From: Bacillota bacterium
GTDB lineage: Bacteria > Bacillota > Clostridia > Monoglobales > Firm-18
Direction of reading: 5' to 3'
Length of the DNA: 64,000 nucleotides
NCBI GenBank assembly: GCA_023228885.1
Contig: JALOAJ010000004.1
Coordinates: 1 to 64,000, forward strand
Every line of letters starts with the position of its first letter. The first letter of the stretch is position 1. Made by a program: the position numbers and the translations under genes. Shown here piece by piece: positions 33,657 through 41,868 of this stretch. The notes below the pieces were generated by a model that worked only from the letters and a program-made list of their open reading frames with translations, did not search any database and was not told the DNA's origin.

Positions 33657-34955
33657 TTATTTTGTTTTATCGGCTTTTTTTATTTTTTGGGATTTATGCG
33701 CTTTTATAAGAACAGATGCAACGACTATTGCATAAGCCGCCACCGCGCCAAAAATAACTATCAAAAAAAGTTTAACATACCGCAACGAAACGAACCATAA
33801 AATGCTGCCGAACAAAAACTTGATTTTGCTTGCCGCAACATCGCCCTCCGCCAAAAGCTGCGCTTCGCCGACAGGGTAACCATTGTATGTATAAACAACG
33901 CTTCCGACAGCATCGCCTTCTTTTAGCGGCGCAACAATAGATTCGGGCACATTTTTAATTTGCTCAACATTTGAAACATCGTCATCGTTTTTCACATAGC
34001 ATTGCACCGTTTTTTCGGCAAGAAGAAGGGTTCGCCCCTCGCCCTTCGCATTTTTTACTTTTATTTCCGATACAATATCATTTTGCCGCAAAACTGTTTT
34101 TAAAACAAAATTGTTAAAACCATATTCAAAGATGTTTTTTGCGTCAATGAAGGAATAATTCACGCTTTCATCTTGCACCGAGCCAAGCACAACGCATATA
34201 AAGCGGGAGTTGCCTTTTACAGCGGTGCAAGCGACGCCGCTGCCGCCAAAGGTAGATGCCGACGCTTTCCCGCCTTTTGCGTAATTGTATAAATATCGCA
34301 GGCTGTAATAACCATTTGAAAGGCTGTTGCTTGTCCAAAAAGTTCGTTCTTTGCTTTTGCTGGTGGCAGGGATGGTGGTATATGCCTTGTCCACAATGTC
34401 CCTTAAAAACGGAATGGAATAAATCTTTTTATATATTAGAAGCATATCCCTTACGGTTGTATAGTTCATCTCGCTGTGTTCGCCCGTTGGGTTGGCAAAG
34501 TTAGTTCCAAAAAGGTTCAATTTTACCGCCTGCTCGTTCATTATATCGACAAAAGCCTCCGGCGTTTCGGCGCAATGCAAGGAAAGTGCAATTGCGGCAT
34601 CGTTGTATGAGCCTATAATAATTGCTTTTAGTAAATCGCCTGCCGATATTCCCTCGCCCGGTTTTAAATTCATAGTTTGGTCAAACGGGCTTATGTAGTT
34701 TTTAATATCTTCCGAAATTATTACCGTATCTTCTTCATTGCAGCGTCCATAAGCGACAAGAGCCGTCATAAGCTTTGTTAAGTTGGCAGGATACATTTTT
34801 TTATCGGCGTTTTTTTCAAAAAGGATTTGGTCGCCGTTTAGCGTTGCAAGTATTGCGCTTTGCGCCTTAATTTCAGGCGTAGCATGCACAAGCATTTCGC
34901 TTGTGGCAACGGCAAAAAACAAATATGCAATTAAAACCCTAAACTTAATATTCAT
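33657..34955 (-). CDS. DacF-like penicillin-binding protein with Asn in place of the catalytic Ser
   Basis: A 432-residue protein with a signal peptide (1-25), a peptidase S11 fold and a C-terminal membrane anchor (~385-415, KLFLIVIFGAVAAYAIVVAS), as in D,D-carboxypeptidases. The S-x-x-K nucleophile motif reads N58-L-T-K61 (PANLTKLMT); codon AAC at 34782-34784 is clear. SYN (116-118) is intact, and KTG is KGG (227-229). Loss of the nucleophile should abolish carboxypeptidase activity, so it is likely a pseudoenzyme with a binding or regulatory role in cell-wall or spore peptidoglycan. No frameshift is present. ATG follows AAAGGAGGG. Confidence 0.85.
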   Translation of the reverse strand: MNIKFRVLIAYLFFAVATSEMLVHATPEIKAQSAILATLNGDQILFEKNADKKMYPANLTKLMTALVAYGRCNEEDTVIISEDIKNYISPFDQTMNLKPGEGISAGDLLKAIIIGSYNDAAIALSLHCAETPEAFVDIMNEQAVKLNLFGTNFANPTGEHSEMNYTTVRDMLLIYKKIYSIPFLRDIVDKAYTTIPATSKSKERTFWTSNSLSNGYYSLRYLYNYAKGGKASASTFGGSGVACTAVKGNSRFICVVLGSVQDESVNYSFIDAKNIFEYGFNNFVLKTVLRQNDIVSEIKVKNAKGEGRTLLLAEKTVQCYVKNDDDVSNVEQIKNVPESIVAPLKEGDAVGSVVYTYNGYPVGEAQLLAEGDVAASKIKFLFGSILWFVSLRYVKLFLIVIFGAVAAYAIVVASVLIKAHKSQKIKKADKTK

Positions 34956-34978
34956 GCTACTGACCCTCCTTTGTGTAT

Positions 34979-35007
34979 ATTATAACAATAAATACGAATA
35001 AATACAA
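34979..35007 (-). promoter_or_regulatory. Promoter of the DacF-like gene
   Basis: On the minus strand, TTGTAT (35002-35007), 17 bp, TATAAT (34979-34984). Confidence 0.65.
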
Positions 35008-35033
35008 TGGAGTTCTAAAAAATATACAATTCG

Positions 35034-35062
35034 TTGACAAACAAATTGCGCAAGAGTATAAT
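35034..35062 (+). promoter_or_regulatory. Promoter of the zinc transporter operon
   Basis: TTGACA (35034-35039), 17 bp, TATAAT (35057-35062): a near-consensus sigma-A promoter. I do not see a convincing Zur box, so metal control is unproven. Confidence 0.8.
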
Positions 35063-35108
35063 TAAGGTATCTTTCTACATTTTTTGCTTAAAAACATTGG
35101 AGGCGCTT

Positions 35109-35960
35109 ATGAAAAAAGCAATTGTTTTTTTATTGATTTTTATGATATGCGGCGCTGTCGGCTGCACCGAAAAAACTGCGGATATTAACGATGCAAAGCC
35201 TGTTATTGCAGTTACCATTGCCCCGCAAAAGGCTTTTGTGTCGGCAGTTTGCGGCGAGCTTGTTGAGGTTATAACGGTTGTGCCGCCCGGTTACAGCCCG
35301 GAAAATTATGAACCTACGCCATCACAGCAAAAGGCTCTTTCCAAGGCGATGTTATATTTTTCAATAGGCGTAAACGCGGAGCAGGCGATATTACCTGCCC
35401 TGGAGGGTATAAAGGTTGTTTCGTTACACAACAAGGTTGCGGAAGTTTTGCCTGACATCACATTTGAGGACGGCGGCAGAGACCCGCACATATGGCTTTC
35501 TTTAAAAAGGACGGCAATTATGACGGAGGTTATACAACATGAAATAAGCCTGATAGACGGCGCGAACAAAGGAATTTATCAAAAAAACGCAGAGCAATTT
35601 ATAGAAGAATTGCGTGCCATGGATAAGAAACTGACCGACACGCTAAGCGGCGTTAAAAATAAAAGTTTTATTTCGTATCACCCCGCTTTTGGGTACTTTG
35701 CAGACGATTATTCGCTTAAAATGTATACCCTTGAAAAAGATGGCAAGGAAGCTACAATGAAGCATCTGCAACAAATGGTTGACTTTGCAAAACAGCAAAA
35801 TATAAAGGTGATTTTTTATCAAAAGGAAATAGACAGCTCTCAATCAAAGGCATTCGCCCGGGAGATTGGCGGCAAAACTATTCAGCTTGAGCCGCTTTCG
35901 GAAAATTATATTGAAAACATGAGCAAAATGTCTGAAATTATGGCAGAGGTAATGCAATGA
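35109..35960 (+). CDS. znuA: Zinc (metal) ABC transporter substrate-binding lipoprotein
   Basis: Cluster A-I solute-binding lipoprotein of 283 residues. The signal ends in a lipobox, GAVGC, for lipidation of the Cys. Metal-ligand landmarks are the acidic/His segments GYSPENYEPTPSQ, GGRDPHIWLSLKR (His of PHIW), FISYHPAFGYFADDY and the final DSSQSKAFAREIGG. A long His-rich loop typical of high-affinity ZnuA is missing, so Mn2+ or another metal is possible. The ATG at 35109 after GGAGG is used because an upstream in-frame start at 35034 lies in the promoter. Confidence 0.88.
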   Translation: MKKAIVFLLIFMICGAVGCTEKTADINDAKPVIAVTIAPQKAFVSAVCGELVEVITVVPPGYSPENYEPTPSQQKALSKAMLYFSIGVNAEQAILPALEGIKVVSLHNKVAEVLPDITFEDGGRDPHIWLSLKRTAIMTEVIQHEISLIDGANKGIYQKNAEQFIEELRAMDKKLTDTLSGVKNKSFISYHPAFGYFADDYSLKMYTLEKDGKEATMKHLQQMVDFAKQQNIKVIFYQKEIDSSQSKAFAREIGGKTIQLEPLSENYIENMSKMSEIMAEVMQ

Positions 35961-36724
35961 GCAAAAAAGCGATAGATATTAAAAATTTAAATGTGCGTTA
36001 CGGGCAAAATACAGCGCTCTCAGATATCAACCTTACGGTAGAGGAAGGGGATTTTCTTGGTATAATCGGTCCGAACGGCGGGGGGAAATCTACCTTATTA
36101 AAGGCGATGTTGGGGCTTGTTAATATAAGCGGCGGCGAGATAACGGTGTATGGCAAGCCGCGCAACGCGCGAAAAGCGAAAATCGGATATGTTCCTCAAT
36201 TTGCAATGATGGACAAGCATTTTCCCATAACTGTTTTTGAAGTTGTTTTAACTGGCAGGCTATGCGGCAAGCTCGCGCCTTTTTATGGGTATTCAAAGGC
36301 AGACCTTAAAATAGCGGACGATGTAATCGAAAGGATTGGCATATCACACCTTTCCAAGCGCAGAATTTCACAGCTTTCAGGGGGCGAATTTCAAAAAATG
36401 CTGATTGCAAGGGCGCTTGCGCAGCAACCAAAAGTTTTATTGCTTGATGAACCCACGGCAAGCGTTGACACATCATCTCGTCGGCAAATTTCCGCTCTTT
36501 TAGATGAAATAAGCAACACTATGACGATAATTTTTGTAACGCATGACCTTTTGGCTGTTTCCTCACATGTAAAATCACTGGCATGCCTTAACACGACATT
36601 GGTGTATCATGGAGAACCGCAGCTTACCGAGCAGGTTGTGGATAGCTTATACGACTGCCCGGTGGACTTAATAGCACATGGAGTGCCGCATAGGGTGTTA
36701 GGCGAGCATAAGGGGGGGCGTTAA
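35957..36724 (+). CDS. znuC: Zinc ABC transporter ATP-binding protein
   Basis: A 255-residue ABC ATPase: Walker A GPNGGGKST, Q-loop YVPQFA, signature LSGGEFQK, Walker B VLLLDEP, H-loop VTHD. It resembles ZnuC/MntB-type subunits and overlaps the substrate-binding gene by ATGA. The last ~35 residues (CPVDLIAHGVPHRVLGEHKGG) add His residues of possible metal-binding use. It stops one base before the permease ATG, so all three are co-translated. Confidence 0.93.
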   Translation: MSKKAIDIKNLNVRYGQNTALSDINLTVEEGDFLGIIGPNGGGKSTLLKAMLGLVNISGGEITVYGKPRNARKAKIGYVPQFAMMDKHFPITVFEVVLTGRLCGKLAPFYGYSKADLKIADDVIERIGISHLSKRRISQLSGGEFQKMLIARALAQQPKVLLLDEPTASVDTSSRRQISALLDEISNTMTIIFVTHDLLAVSSHVKSLACLNTTLVYHGEPQLTEQVVDSLYDCPVDLIAHGVPHRVLGEHKGGR

Positions 36725-37543
36725 ATGCAGTTATTAAAAGCGATAACACAATATCAATTTTTACAGAATGCTTTTGCCGCTTGCATTATGGCAAGCGTTG
36801 TTTGCGGCATTATAGGGGTGATTACAACCGAAAAAAAGCTTATAATGCTTAGCGGCGGCATTGCGCATACCTCGTATGGCGGCATTGGTTTGGGATATTT
36901 GCTTGGTTTTGAACCGATACTTGGGGCGCTGTTGTTTTCCGTTTCGGCTGCAATCGGAATTGGTTATATAAACAGAAAAGGGTATCAGCGTTCTGAAATT
37001 TTAATAAGCCTGTTTTGGTCGGTGGGAATGGCGCTCGGCATATTATTTGTTGCGCTTGCGCCGGGCTATCCGCCCGAGCTTTCAACATATCTTTTTGGCA
37101 ATATACTATCCGTCACAAAAATTGACCTTTACTTAATGGCGGCATTGTCTTTTGCGGTTGTTGCAATTGTTGCAATATTTTTCAACCATTGGAAAGCATA
37201 TTTGTTTGATGCGGAGTTTGCCGAAATTCTTGGCATTAAAACATCGGTTTTGGAATATTTGATTTTAATTTTAATTGCACTTTCAATTGTTGTTTTGATT
37301 AAGGCGGTCGGTATTATTCTTGTTCTTGCGCTGCTTACAGCGCCTGCTGCCTTTTCTGCACTTTTAACGCATAGGTTTGCGTTGCGAATGTTGTATGCAA
37401 TAATATTCGGCAGTATCTTTTGCGTATCAGGGCTTTTTATATCGTACTATGCCAACATTGCGTCCGGCGCTTCAATAGTGTTGCTGTCGTCTTTATGTTT
37501 TGCTGTTGCATATGCGATAAACCAAATTTCGCTTGGCAAATAA
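36725..37543 (+). CDS. znuB: Zinc ABC transporter permease
   Basis: A 272-residue ABC-3 family permease with about eight hydrophobic segments. Conserved blocks: GIIGVITTEKKLIMLSGGIAHTSYGGIGLGY, VGMALGILFVALAPGY, LLFGNILSV-like LFGNILSVTKIDLYL, and VLIKAVGIILVLALLTAPAAFSALLTHRF near the C-terminus. It belongs with the two preceding genes as the membrane pore of the importer. The ATG follows GGGGGGGCG. Confidence 0.92.
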   Translation: MQLLKAITQYQFLQNAFAACIMASVVCGIIGVITTEKKLIMLSGGIAHTSYGGIGLGYLLGFEPILGALLFSVSAAIGIGYINRKGYQRSEILISLFWSVGMALGILFVALAPGYPPELSTYLFGNILSVTKIDLYLMAALSFAVVAIVAIFFNHWKAYLFDAEFAEILGIKTSVLEYLILILIALSIVVLIKAVGIILVLALLTAPAAFSALLTHRFALRMLYAIIFGSIFCVSGLFISYYANIASGASIVLLSSLCFAVAYAINQISLGK

Positions 37544-37601
37544 AAAATAAATCGGTATATATTATAAAATTTTGTCAACCATATTGTTGCGGGGTGATGT
37601 T

Positions 37602-37925
37602 GTGCTTGCAACAAAGTGTGATAAAGTGTTTATCGTCAATTCCGACGATACGGATATTATGCGCAGTTTGAGCTGCAAAGAGGCATATGTTATAACATAT
37701 GGGCTTTGCAATAAAGCAACATTGACTGCATCGAGCATCGGGCAGCATCATATTGTGCTGTGCCTCCAGCGCGCTATCACAACGCTTGAGGGAAAAACCA
37801 TTGAACCGCAGGAATTTACAATCAGCCTTTCAAGGGAATTTAACCCGGAAACAGTAATGCTAATAGCTGCCGTTTGTCTTACAAGCGGTGTGTCTGCAAG
37901 CGCTTTGTCCAAATTTATGTTCTAA
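37602..37925 (+). CDS. Small Mur-ligase-like protein
   Basis: A 107-residue protein if GTG at 37602 is used (GGGGTGAT just upstream); in-frame TTG codons at 37572-37587 could extend it. VNSDDTDIM, AYVITYGLCNKATLTASSI, IVLCLQRAITTLEGKTIEPQEFTISL and TVMLIAAVCLTSGV resemble the end of the Mur-ligase central domain and start of its C-terminal domain. There is no ATP-binding loop, so it is a stand-alone fragment-type protein known, I believe, in other Clostridia. Enzyme activity is unlikely. Confidence 0.6.
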   Translation: MLATKCDKVFIVNSDDTDIMRSLSCKEAYVITYGLCNKATLTASSIGQHHIVLCLQRAITTLEGKTIEPQEFTISLSREFNPETVMLIAAVCLTSGVSASALSKFMF

Positions 37926-37966
37926 TTTACCAACTTTGTGAATAGTTATAAATTAAAACATATGAT

Positions 37967-38041
37967 GGGGTGCTAAATAATCGGTGGTGCAAAATCTGCA
38001 CCCTTGATTATCTGACAACCCCGTAAATGAAACGGGGAGTG
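37967..38041 (+). promoter_or_regulatory. Candidate RNA switch that can hide the ribosome-binding site of the SSB-like gene
   Basis: A three-tier hairpin can form: GGGGT (37967-37971) with ACCCC (38018-38022), ATAATC (37977-37982) with GATTAT (38006-38011), and GGTGCA (37986-37991) with TGCACC (37997-38002). The same CCCC also lies in CCCCGT (38019-38024), which pairs with ACGGGG (38032-38037), and that arm is the Shine-Dalgarno of the gene (GGGGAGTG, TTG at 38049). The two folds exclude each other, so the upstream hairpin would free the ribosome site. The ligand or protein trigger is unknown. Seen directly in sequence; function is inferred. Confidence 0.55.
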
Positions 38042-38048
38042 ACTTGCA

Positions 38049-38666
38049 TTGCAAAGCTTGCAAATAAACAACAGCGTTGTGTTAGTCGGAAAAACAAGCA
38101 GTGAACTTAAATTAAGCCATAGGGTGCCGGGAAAAAACATTTATGCTTTTACCCTTAGCGTGCCCAGAATATCAGGTGTTTTGGATAAAATAATTATCAC
38201 CGCACCGCAAGACATTGCTATTTGCGAGAACTACAAAATAAGTGACACCGTGAGTGTTACAGGTCAATTTCGTTCGTATAATAATAATTCCGGCGTTGGA
38301 AATAAGCTGGCATTATCGGTGTTTGCAAAAAAAATCGATTCGGTTAAAATGATGGCTGACGATGTTGAATACATAAACGAAATAATTTTATTCGGCTATA
38401 TATGCAGGGAACCGATATATCGAACAACCCCTTTTGGGCGTGAAATAACCGACCTTTTAATTGCAGTAAATAGGGCATATAACAAATCGGATTACATACC
38501 ATGCATAGCATGGGGAAAAAATGCAAAGTATGCAAAGATGTTAAGCATTGGGGACAAGGTTAACATAAAGGGCAGAATTCAAAGCCGCGAGTACCAAAAG
38601 AAAATAAACGATAGCGAATTTATAACCAAAACCGCGTTCGAAGTTTCAATATCAAACATTACATAA
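38049..38666 (+). CDS. Two-OB-fold single-stranded DNA-binding protein
   Basis: A 205-residue protein built of two tandem OB-like domains. The N-terminal domain (~1-100) starts NNSVVLVGKTSSELKLSHRV, with VSVTGQFRSY. The C-terminal domain (~108-205) has NEIILFGYICREPIYRTTPFGREITDLLIAVNR, SDYIPCIAWGKNAKYAKML and DKVNIKGRIQSREY, closely matching SSB. No acidic DDDIPF tail is present. TTG start at 38049 after GGGGAGTG. It is not adjacent to rpsF/rpsR, so it is an additional SSB paralogue, perhaps autoregulated through its leader. Confidence 0.83.
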   Translation: MQSLQINNSVVLVGKTSSELKLSHRVPGKNIYAFTLSVPRISGVLDKIIITAPQDIAICENYKISDTVSVTGQFRSYNNNSGVGNKLALSVFAKKIDSVKMMADDVEYINEIILFGYICREPIYRTTPFGREITDLLIAVNRAYNKSDYIPCIAWGKNAKYAKMLSIGDKVNIKGRIQSREYQKKINDSEFITKTAFEVSISNIT

Positions 38667-38706
38667 AAAGGCATTGTATTTTAAAAAAATTCCAGTATAT
38701 AAATCT

Positions 38707-38747
38707 TTAGTTAGTCAAAACTATTATTGCAATAGTTAAATAACTAA
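38707..38747 (+). other. Nested AT-rich hairpin before the SASP gene
   Basis: TTAGTTA (38707-38713) pairs with TAACTAA (38741-38747), and inside it AACTATT (38719-38725) pairs with AATAGTT (38731-38737). It sits just upstream of the ribosome site AAAGGAGATG. It may stabilise the spore-phase mRNA. A possible forespore promoter (GCATT near 38671, CAGTATA near 38692) lies upstream but is weak evidence. Confidence 0.55.
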
Positions 38748-38764
38748 TTAAAGGAGATGTAATA

Positions 38765-39025
38765 ATGCCGAATAACAGTAATCAAATGATCGTTCCCGAG
38801 GCAAGGGAAGCTATGAACAAATTTAAAATGGAATCCGCCGCTGAAGTTGGCGTAACCATCAAAGAAGGATATAATGGAGACTTAACATCAAGGCAAGCCG
38901 GTTCGGTTGGCGGTCAAATGGTTAATATAATATGTCCCGAACGAAATATGAAATTTAAGCGGGAGTATCGTTGGGTAAAAGGGCATGCGAGGGAGTTTAC
39001 ATATAAGGTTTACATAACAGCGTGA
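38765..39025 (+). CDS. Alpha/beta-type small acid-soluble spore protein
   Basis: An 86-residue DNA-binding spore protein that coats DNA in the forespore. The family core is intact: VPEAREAMNKFKMESAAEVGV and GYNGDLTSRQAGSVGGQMV; the first block includes the helix and germination-protease site region. The end is unusual: after GGQMV most members have a short K-rich helix, whereas here about 35 residues (NIICPERNMKFKREYRWVKG... to YITA) follow, rich in basic and aromatic residues. The reading frame is open throughout, with no frameshift to a canonical tail. ATG follows AAAGGAGATG. Confidence 0.93.
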   Translation: MPNNSNQMIVPEAREAMNKFKMESAAEVGVTIKEGYNGDLTSRQAGSVGGQMVNIICPERNMKFKREYRWVKGHAREFTYKVYITA

Positions 39026-39086
39026 AAAACCGCAAAAATCATTGCACGGTTATAGATTATTAAAAATAATGTTAAAGTTGCGGACA

Positions 39087-39122
39087 AAAGCACCCATTTT
39101 CAATAAAGGGTGCTTTTGCGGC
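39087..39122 (+). terminator. Terminator of the SASP gene
   Basis: AAAAGCACCC (39087-39096) pairs with GGGTGCTTTT (39109-39118), a 10-bp stem ending in TTTTGC. Confidence 0.8.
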
Positions 39123-39210
39123 AAAACGCACTTTTTGCTTGTTTTGGGGTATAAAAACATGTATAAAGCGGCTAAAAGATGCACAAATTAATAAAAAAGT
39201 TAAAATACTA

Positions 39211-39239
39211 TTGCTTTTTTGTTAAATGTGTTGTATATT
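39211..39239 (+). promoter_or_regulatory. Promoter of the membrane glycosyltransferase
   Basis: TTGCTT (39211-39216), 17 bp, TATATT (39234-39239). Confidence 0.55.
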
Positions 39240-39314
39240 AGTTATGGTAATATATATACAAAAATGCAAATGTTTCTTTATGTAATTGCAACAAAAATTA
39301 TTGGGGGTAATTTT

Positions 39315-40553
39315 ATGAACGGTATATCACTGGCATCGGCAATAAGTTATTTCATACAAATCGTTTTTATACTGCTTGGCTTATACTACTTTTTCATTTC
39401 ATTGTTTAGCTTTATTCCCCGAAAAGAAGGCGATGTTGATGATACAAGGTTCAGAAAATATGCGCTTTTGGTAGCGGCGCATAATGAACGGCTTGTTATT
39501 GAAAATATGATTGAAAGCTTGAAAAAGCTTGATTACCCCAAAGAAAAATACGAAATATTTGTTATAGCTGATAATTGCACCGATGATACCGCGCGGATTG
39601 CTACTGCATCCGGAGCAACGGTGCTTGAGCGGTTTAACACAAACCAACGCGGCAAGGGCTACGCGCTTGAGTGGATGTTTGAAAAGCTTTATAAAATGGA
39701 TAAACAGTTTGATTCGGTTGTAATTTTCGATGCCGACAATATTGTTGATAAAGATTTTTTAAAAAGTATAAATAAGCAGCATTTAAAGGGTTCAAAGGTT
39801 GTGCAAGGGTATATTGACAGCAAAAACCCCAATGATTCTTGGATAACATATTCATACGCCATATCCTTTTGGTCAATTAACAAACTGTTTCAACAGTCAA
39901 GAGCAAATTTGAATTTGGGTTGCCAGCTTTGCGGCACAGGCTTTTCGGTTGATATTGATGTTCTAAAAGAAATCGGCTGGGGGGCGACATGCTTAACCGA
40001 AGACATGGAATTTACCATGAAATTATCGCTAAACGATATTAAGGTGGGTTGGGCAAACGATGCAATCGTGTATGACGAAAAACCCCTTACATTATCGCAA
40101 TCGTGGAAACAGCGCACTCGTTGGATGCAAGGTCATGCGGACGTTGCTTGCCGATTTGTAAATAAGCTTGTGAAGAAATCATTTAAAGAGCGAAAGCTTG
40201 CGCCGTTTGATTGCGCGCTTTATCTTTTACAGCCGCTTAGAATAATCACAATGGGCGCAATAACCATTATGGCATGGATACAAACGGCGTACCCGGACAG
40301 CAACCTGGTGCTTTGGGGGCTTATACCCCGCGGAGTGTGGAATGTGGTTGTGTTAGCACAGTTTGCATGGACTCCTTTGGTGTTAATGGTTGAAAAAAAG
40401 GCATCAAAAAGAACTGTTTGGGGTTACATTTCATATATAGTATATACATTAACATGGGTGCCGATTGCGGTTACCGGTATAATAAATAAAAATAAAAAAG
40501 AATGGTTCCACACCAAGCATACAAGAAAAATAAGCATAAACGAAATTCAATAA
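39315..40553 (+). CDS. Membrane-bound family 2 (processive-type) glycosyltransferase
   Basis: A 412-residue protein: one N-terminal membrane segment (~10-33), a cytoplasmic GT2 domain and three or four C-terminal membrane segments. Catalytic pattern: ALLVAAHNERLVI, IADNCTDDTARIA, VIFDADNIV (DxD), CLTEDMEFTMKL (TED base) and QRTRWMQGH, the QxxRW motif of processive enzymes such as cellulose and hyaluronan synthases. It therefore may make and export a beta-linked polysaccharide on its own. The ATG at 39315 follows TTGGGGG; an upstream in-frame start at 39219 lies in the promoter. Confidence 0.9.
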   Translation: MNGISLASAISYFIQIVFILLGLYYFFISLFSFIPRKEGDVDDTRFRKYALLVAAHNERLVIENMIESLKKLDYPKEKYEIFVIADNCTDDTARIATASGATVLERFNTNQRGKGYALEWMFEKLYKMDKQFDSVVIFDADNIVDKDFLKSINKQHLKGSKVVQGYIDSKNPNDSWITYSYAISFWSINKLFQQSRANLNLGCQLCGTGFSVDIDVLKEIGWGATCLTEDMEFTMKLSLNDIKVGWANDAIVYDEKPLTLSQSWKQRTRWMQGHADVACRFVNKLVKKSFKERKLAPFDCALYLLQPLRIITMGAITIMAWIQTAYPDSNLVLWGLIPRGVWNVVVLAQFAWTPLVLMVEKKASKRTVWGYISYIVYTLTWVPIAVTGIINKNKKEWFHTKHTRKISINEIQ

Positions 40554-40605
40554 TTTTGTTTAAAAGCACGCTAAATTTCTGATAGCATTAAAAGGAGATG
40601 GCGAC

Positions 40606-41811
40606 TTGCAGCGCACTATATTACATGTTGATGTAAACAGCGCTTTTTTATCATGGGAGGCAGCAAGGCGTGTGGCAGCGGGAGAAAAGGATATTAGGCT
40701 TATTCCCTCTGCAATCGGAGGCAGCGGAAATAAGCGTGGCAGCGTGATTTTGGCAAAGTCTGTTCTTGCCAAAAGATTTGGCATAAAGACGGGCGAACCG
40801 GTTTTGATGGCGCTTAGAAAATGCCCCAAACTTTATCTTGCAAAACCAAATTTCAAGCTATACAGTCAATCTTCCAAAGCCTTTATGTCTGTGTGTCTTA
40901 AATATTCGGCAGCGGTGGAGCAGTATTCCATTGATGAATGTTTTATAGATGTAACCAATGCAAGCCGAATTTATCAAAGCCCCTTTTCTATGGCGGAGAA
41001 GATAAAAAAAGATATCAATGATTCATTGGGTATTACGGTGAACATAGGCATAGGTCCAAATAAACTGCTTGCAAAAATGGCAAGCGGGTTTGAAGGTCCT
41101 AACAAAATTCATACACTTTTTTTAGAAGAAATATCAGAAAAACTTTGGCCCCTGCCTGTAAGGGCCTTGTTTTCCGTTGGGCGTGCAACGGCGCAGCGGC
41201 TTGAAAAAGCTTTTATACGCACTATTGGCGAGTTGGCCCATACCCCGCTTTGTAGAGTTCAAAAGTTGACGGGAGAAAAATCCGGGTTGCAAATTCATAA
41301 CTTTGCCAACGGAATTGATGATGAACCTGTTTTAACAAAGCCTAAAGATGCCAAAGGATACAGCATTTCCACAACATTGCAAAAGGATGTTGTTTCGGCA
41401 GAAACGGCATATGAGGTTTTACTGGTTTTGGCAGACTCTGTAACAATGCGCATGCGCGCAGATTCTGCAAAGGCGTTTTGCGTTTCCGTCACCATTCGCG
41501 ATAATAATTTTGTTGACAAATCCCGGCAGCAAAAGCTGCCCGAGCCAACGGATATTACCGCGGAAGTATATAGCATTTCAAAACAGCTTTTTTCAAAGTT
41601 GTGGGATAAAAAAACAGCGCTGCGGTTGCTTGGCATTTCCCTTTTTGATATAACGAAGCAAGAGAGCGCGCAGCAATCATTTTTCAATGATGGGCAAAAG
41701 CAAAAGCTAAGAGAACTGGACAAAACAATAGATGATATAAGAAGTAAATTCGGCGCGGATGTAATTGCGAGGGGGTCGTTGTTGCAATCAAAAGAGGACG
41801 CTGAAGGTTAA
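40606..41811 (+). CDS. dinB: Y-family DNA polymerase IV
   Basis: A 401-residue translesion polymerase. Catalytic acidic residues lie in ILHVDVNSAFLSWEAA and YSIDECFIDVT; the fingers carry GNKRGSVILAKS and FGIKTGEP; the thumb has VNIGIGPNKLLAKMAS and FSVGRATAQRL; the little finger follows from ~240. A motif QQSFFNDG near 360 could be the beta-clamp contact. TTG start at 40606 with AAAGGAG upstream. No SOS box is apparent in the 50 bp before it. Confidence 0.94.
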   Translation: MQRTILHVDVNSAFLSWEAARRVAAGEKDIRLIPSAIGGSGNKRGSVILAKSVLAKRFGIKTGEPVLMALRKCPKLYLAKPNFKLYSQSSKAFMSVCLKYSAAVEQYSIDECFIDVTNASRIYQSPFSMAEKIKKDINDSLGITVNIGIGPNKLLAKMASGFEGPNKIHTLFLEEISEKLWPLPVRALFSVGRATAQRLEKAFIRTIGELAHTPLCRVQKLTGEKSGLQIHNFANGIDDEPVLTKPKDAKGYSISTTLQKDVVSAETAYEVLLVLADSVTMRMRADSAKAFCVSVTIRDNNFVDKSRQQKLPEPTDITAEVYSISKQLFSKLWDKKTALRLLGISLFDITKQESAQQSFFNDGQKQKLRELDKTIDDIRSKFGADVIARGSLLQSKEDAEG

Positions 41812-41868
41812 AAATGTTGCTGTATTGGGAATTTAATACACATATAAAATGTGAGGGGAGAAAATAAA

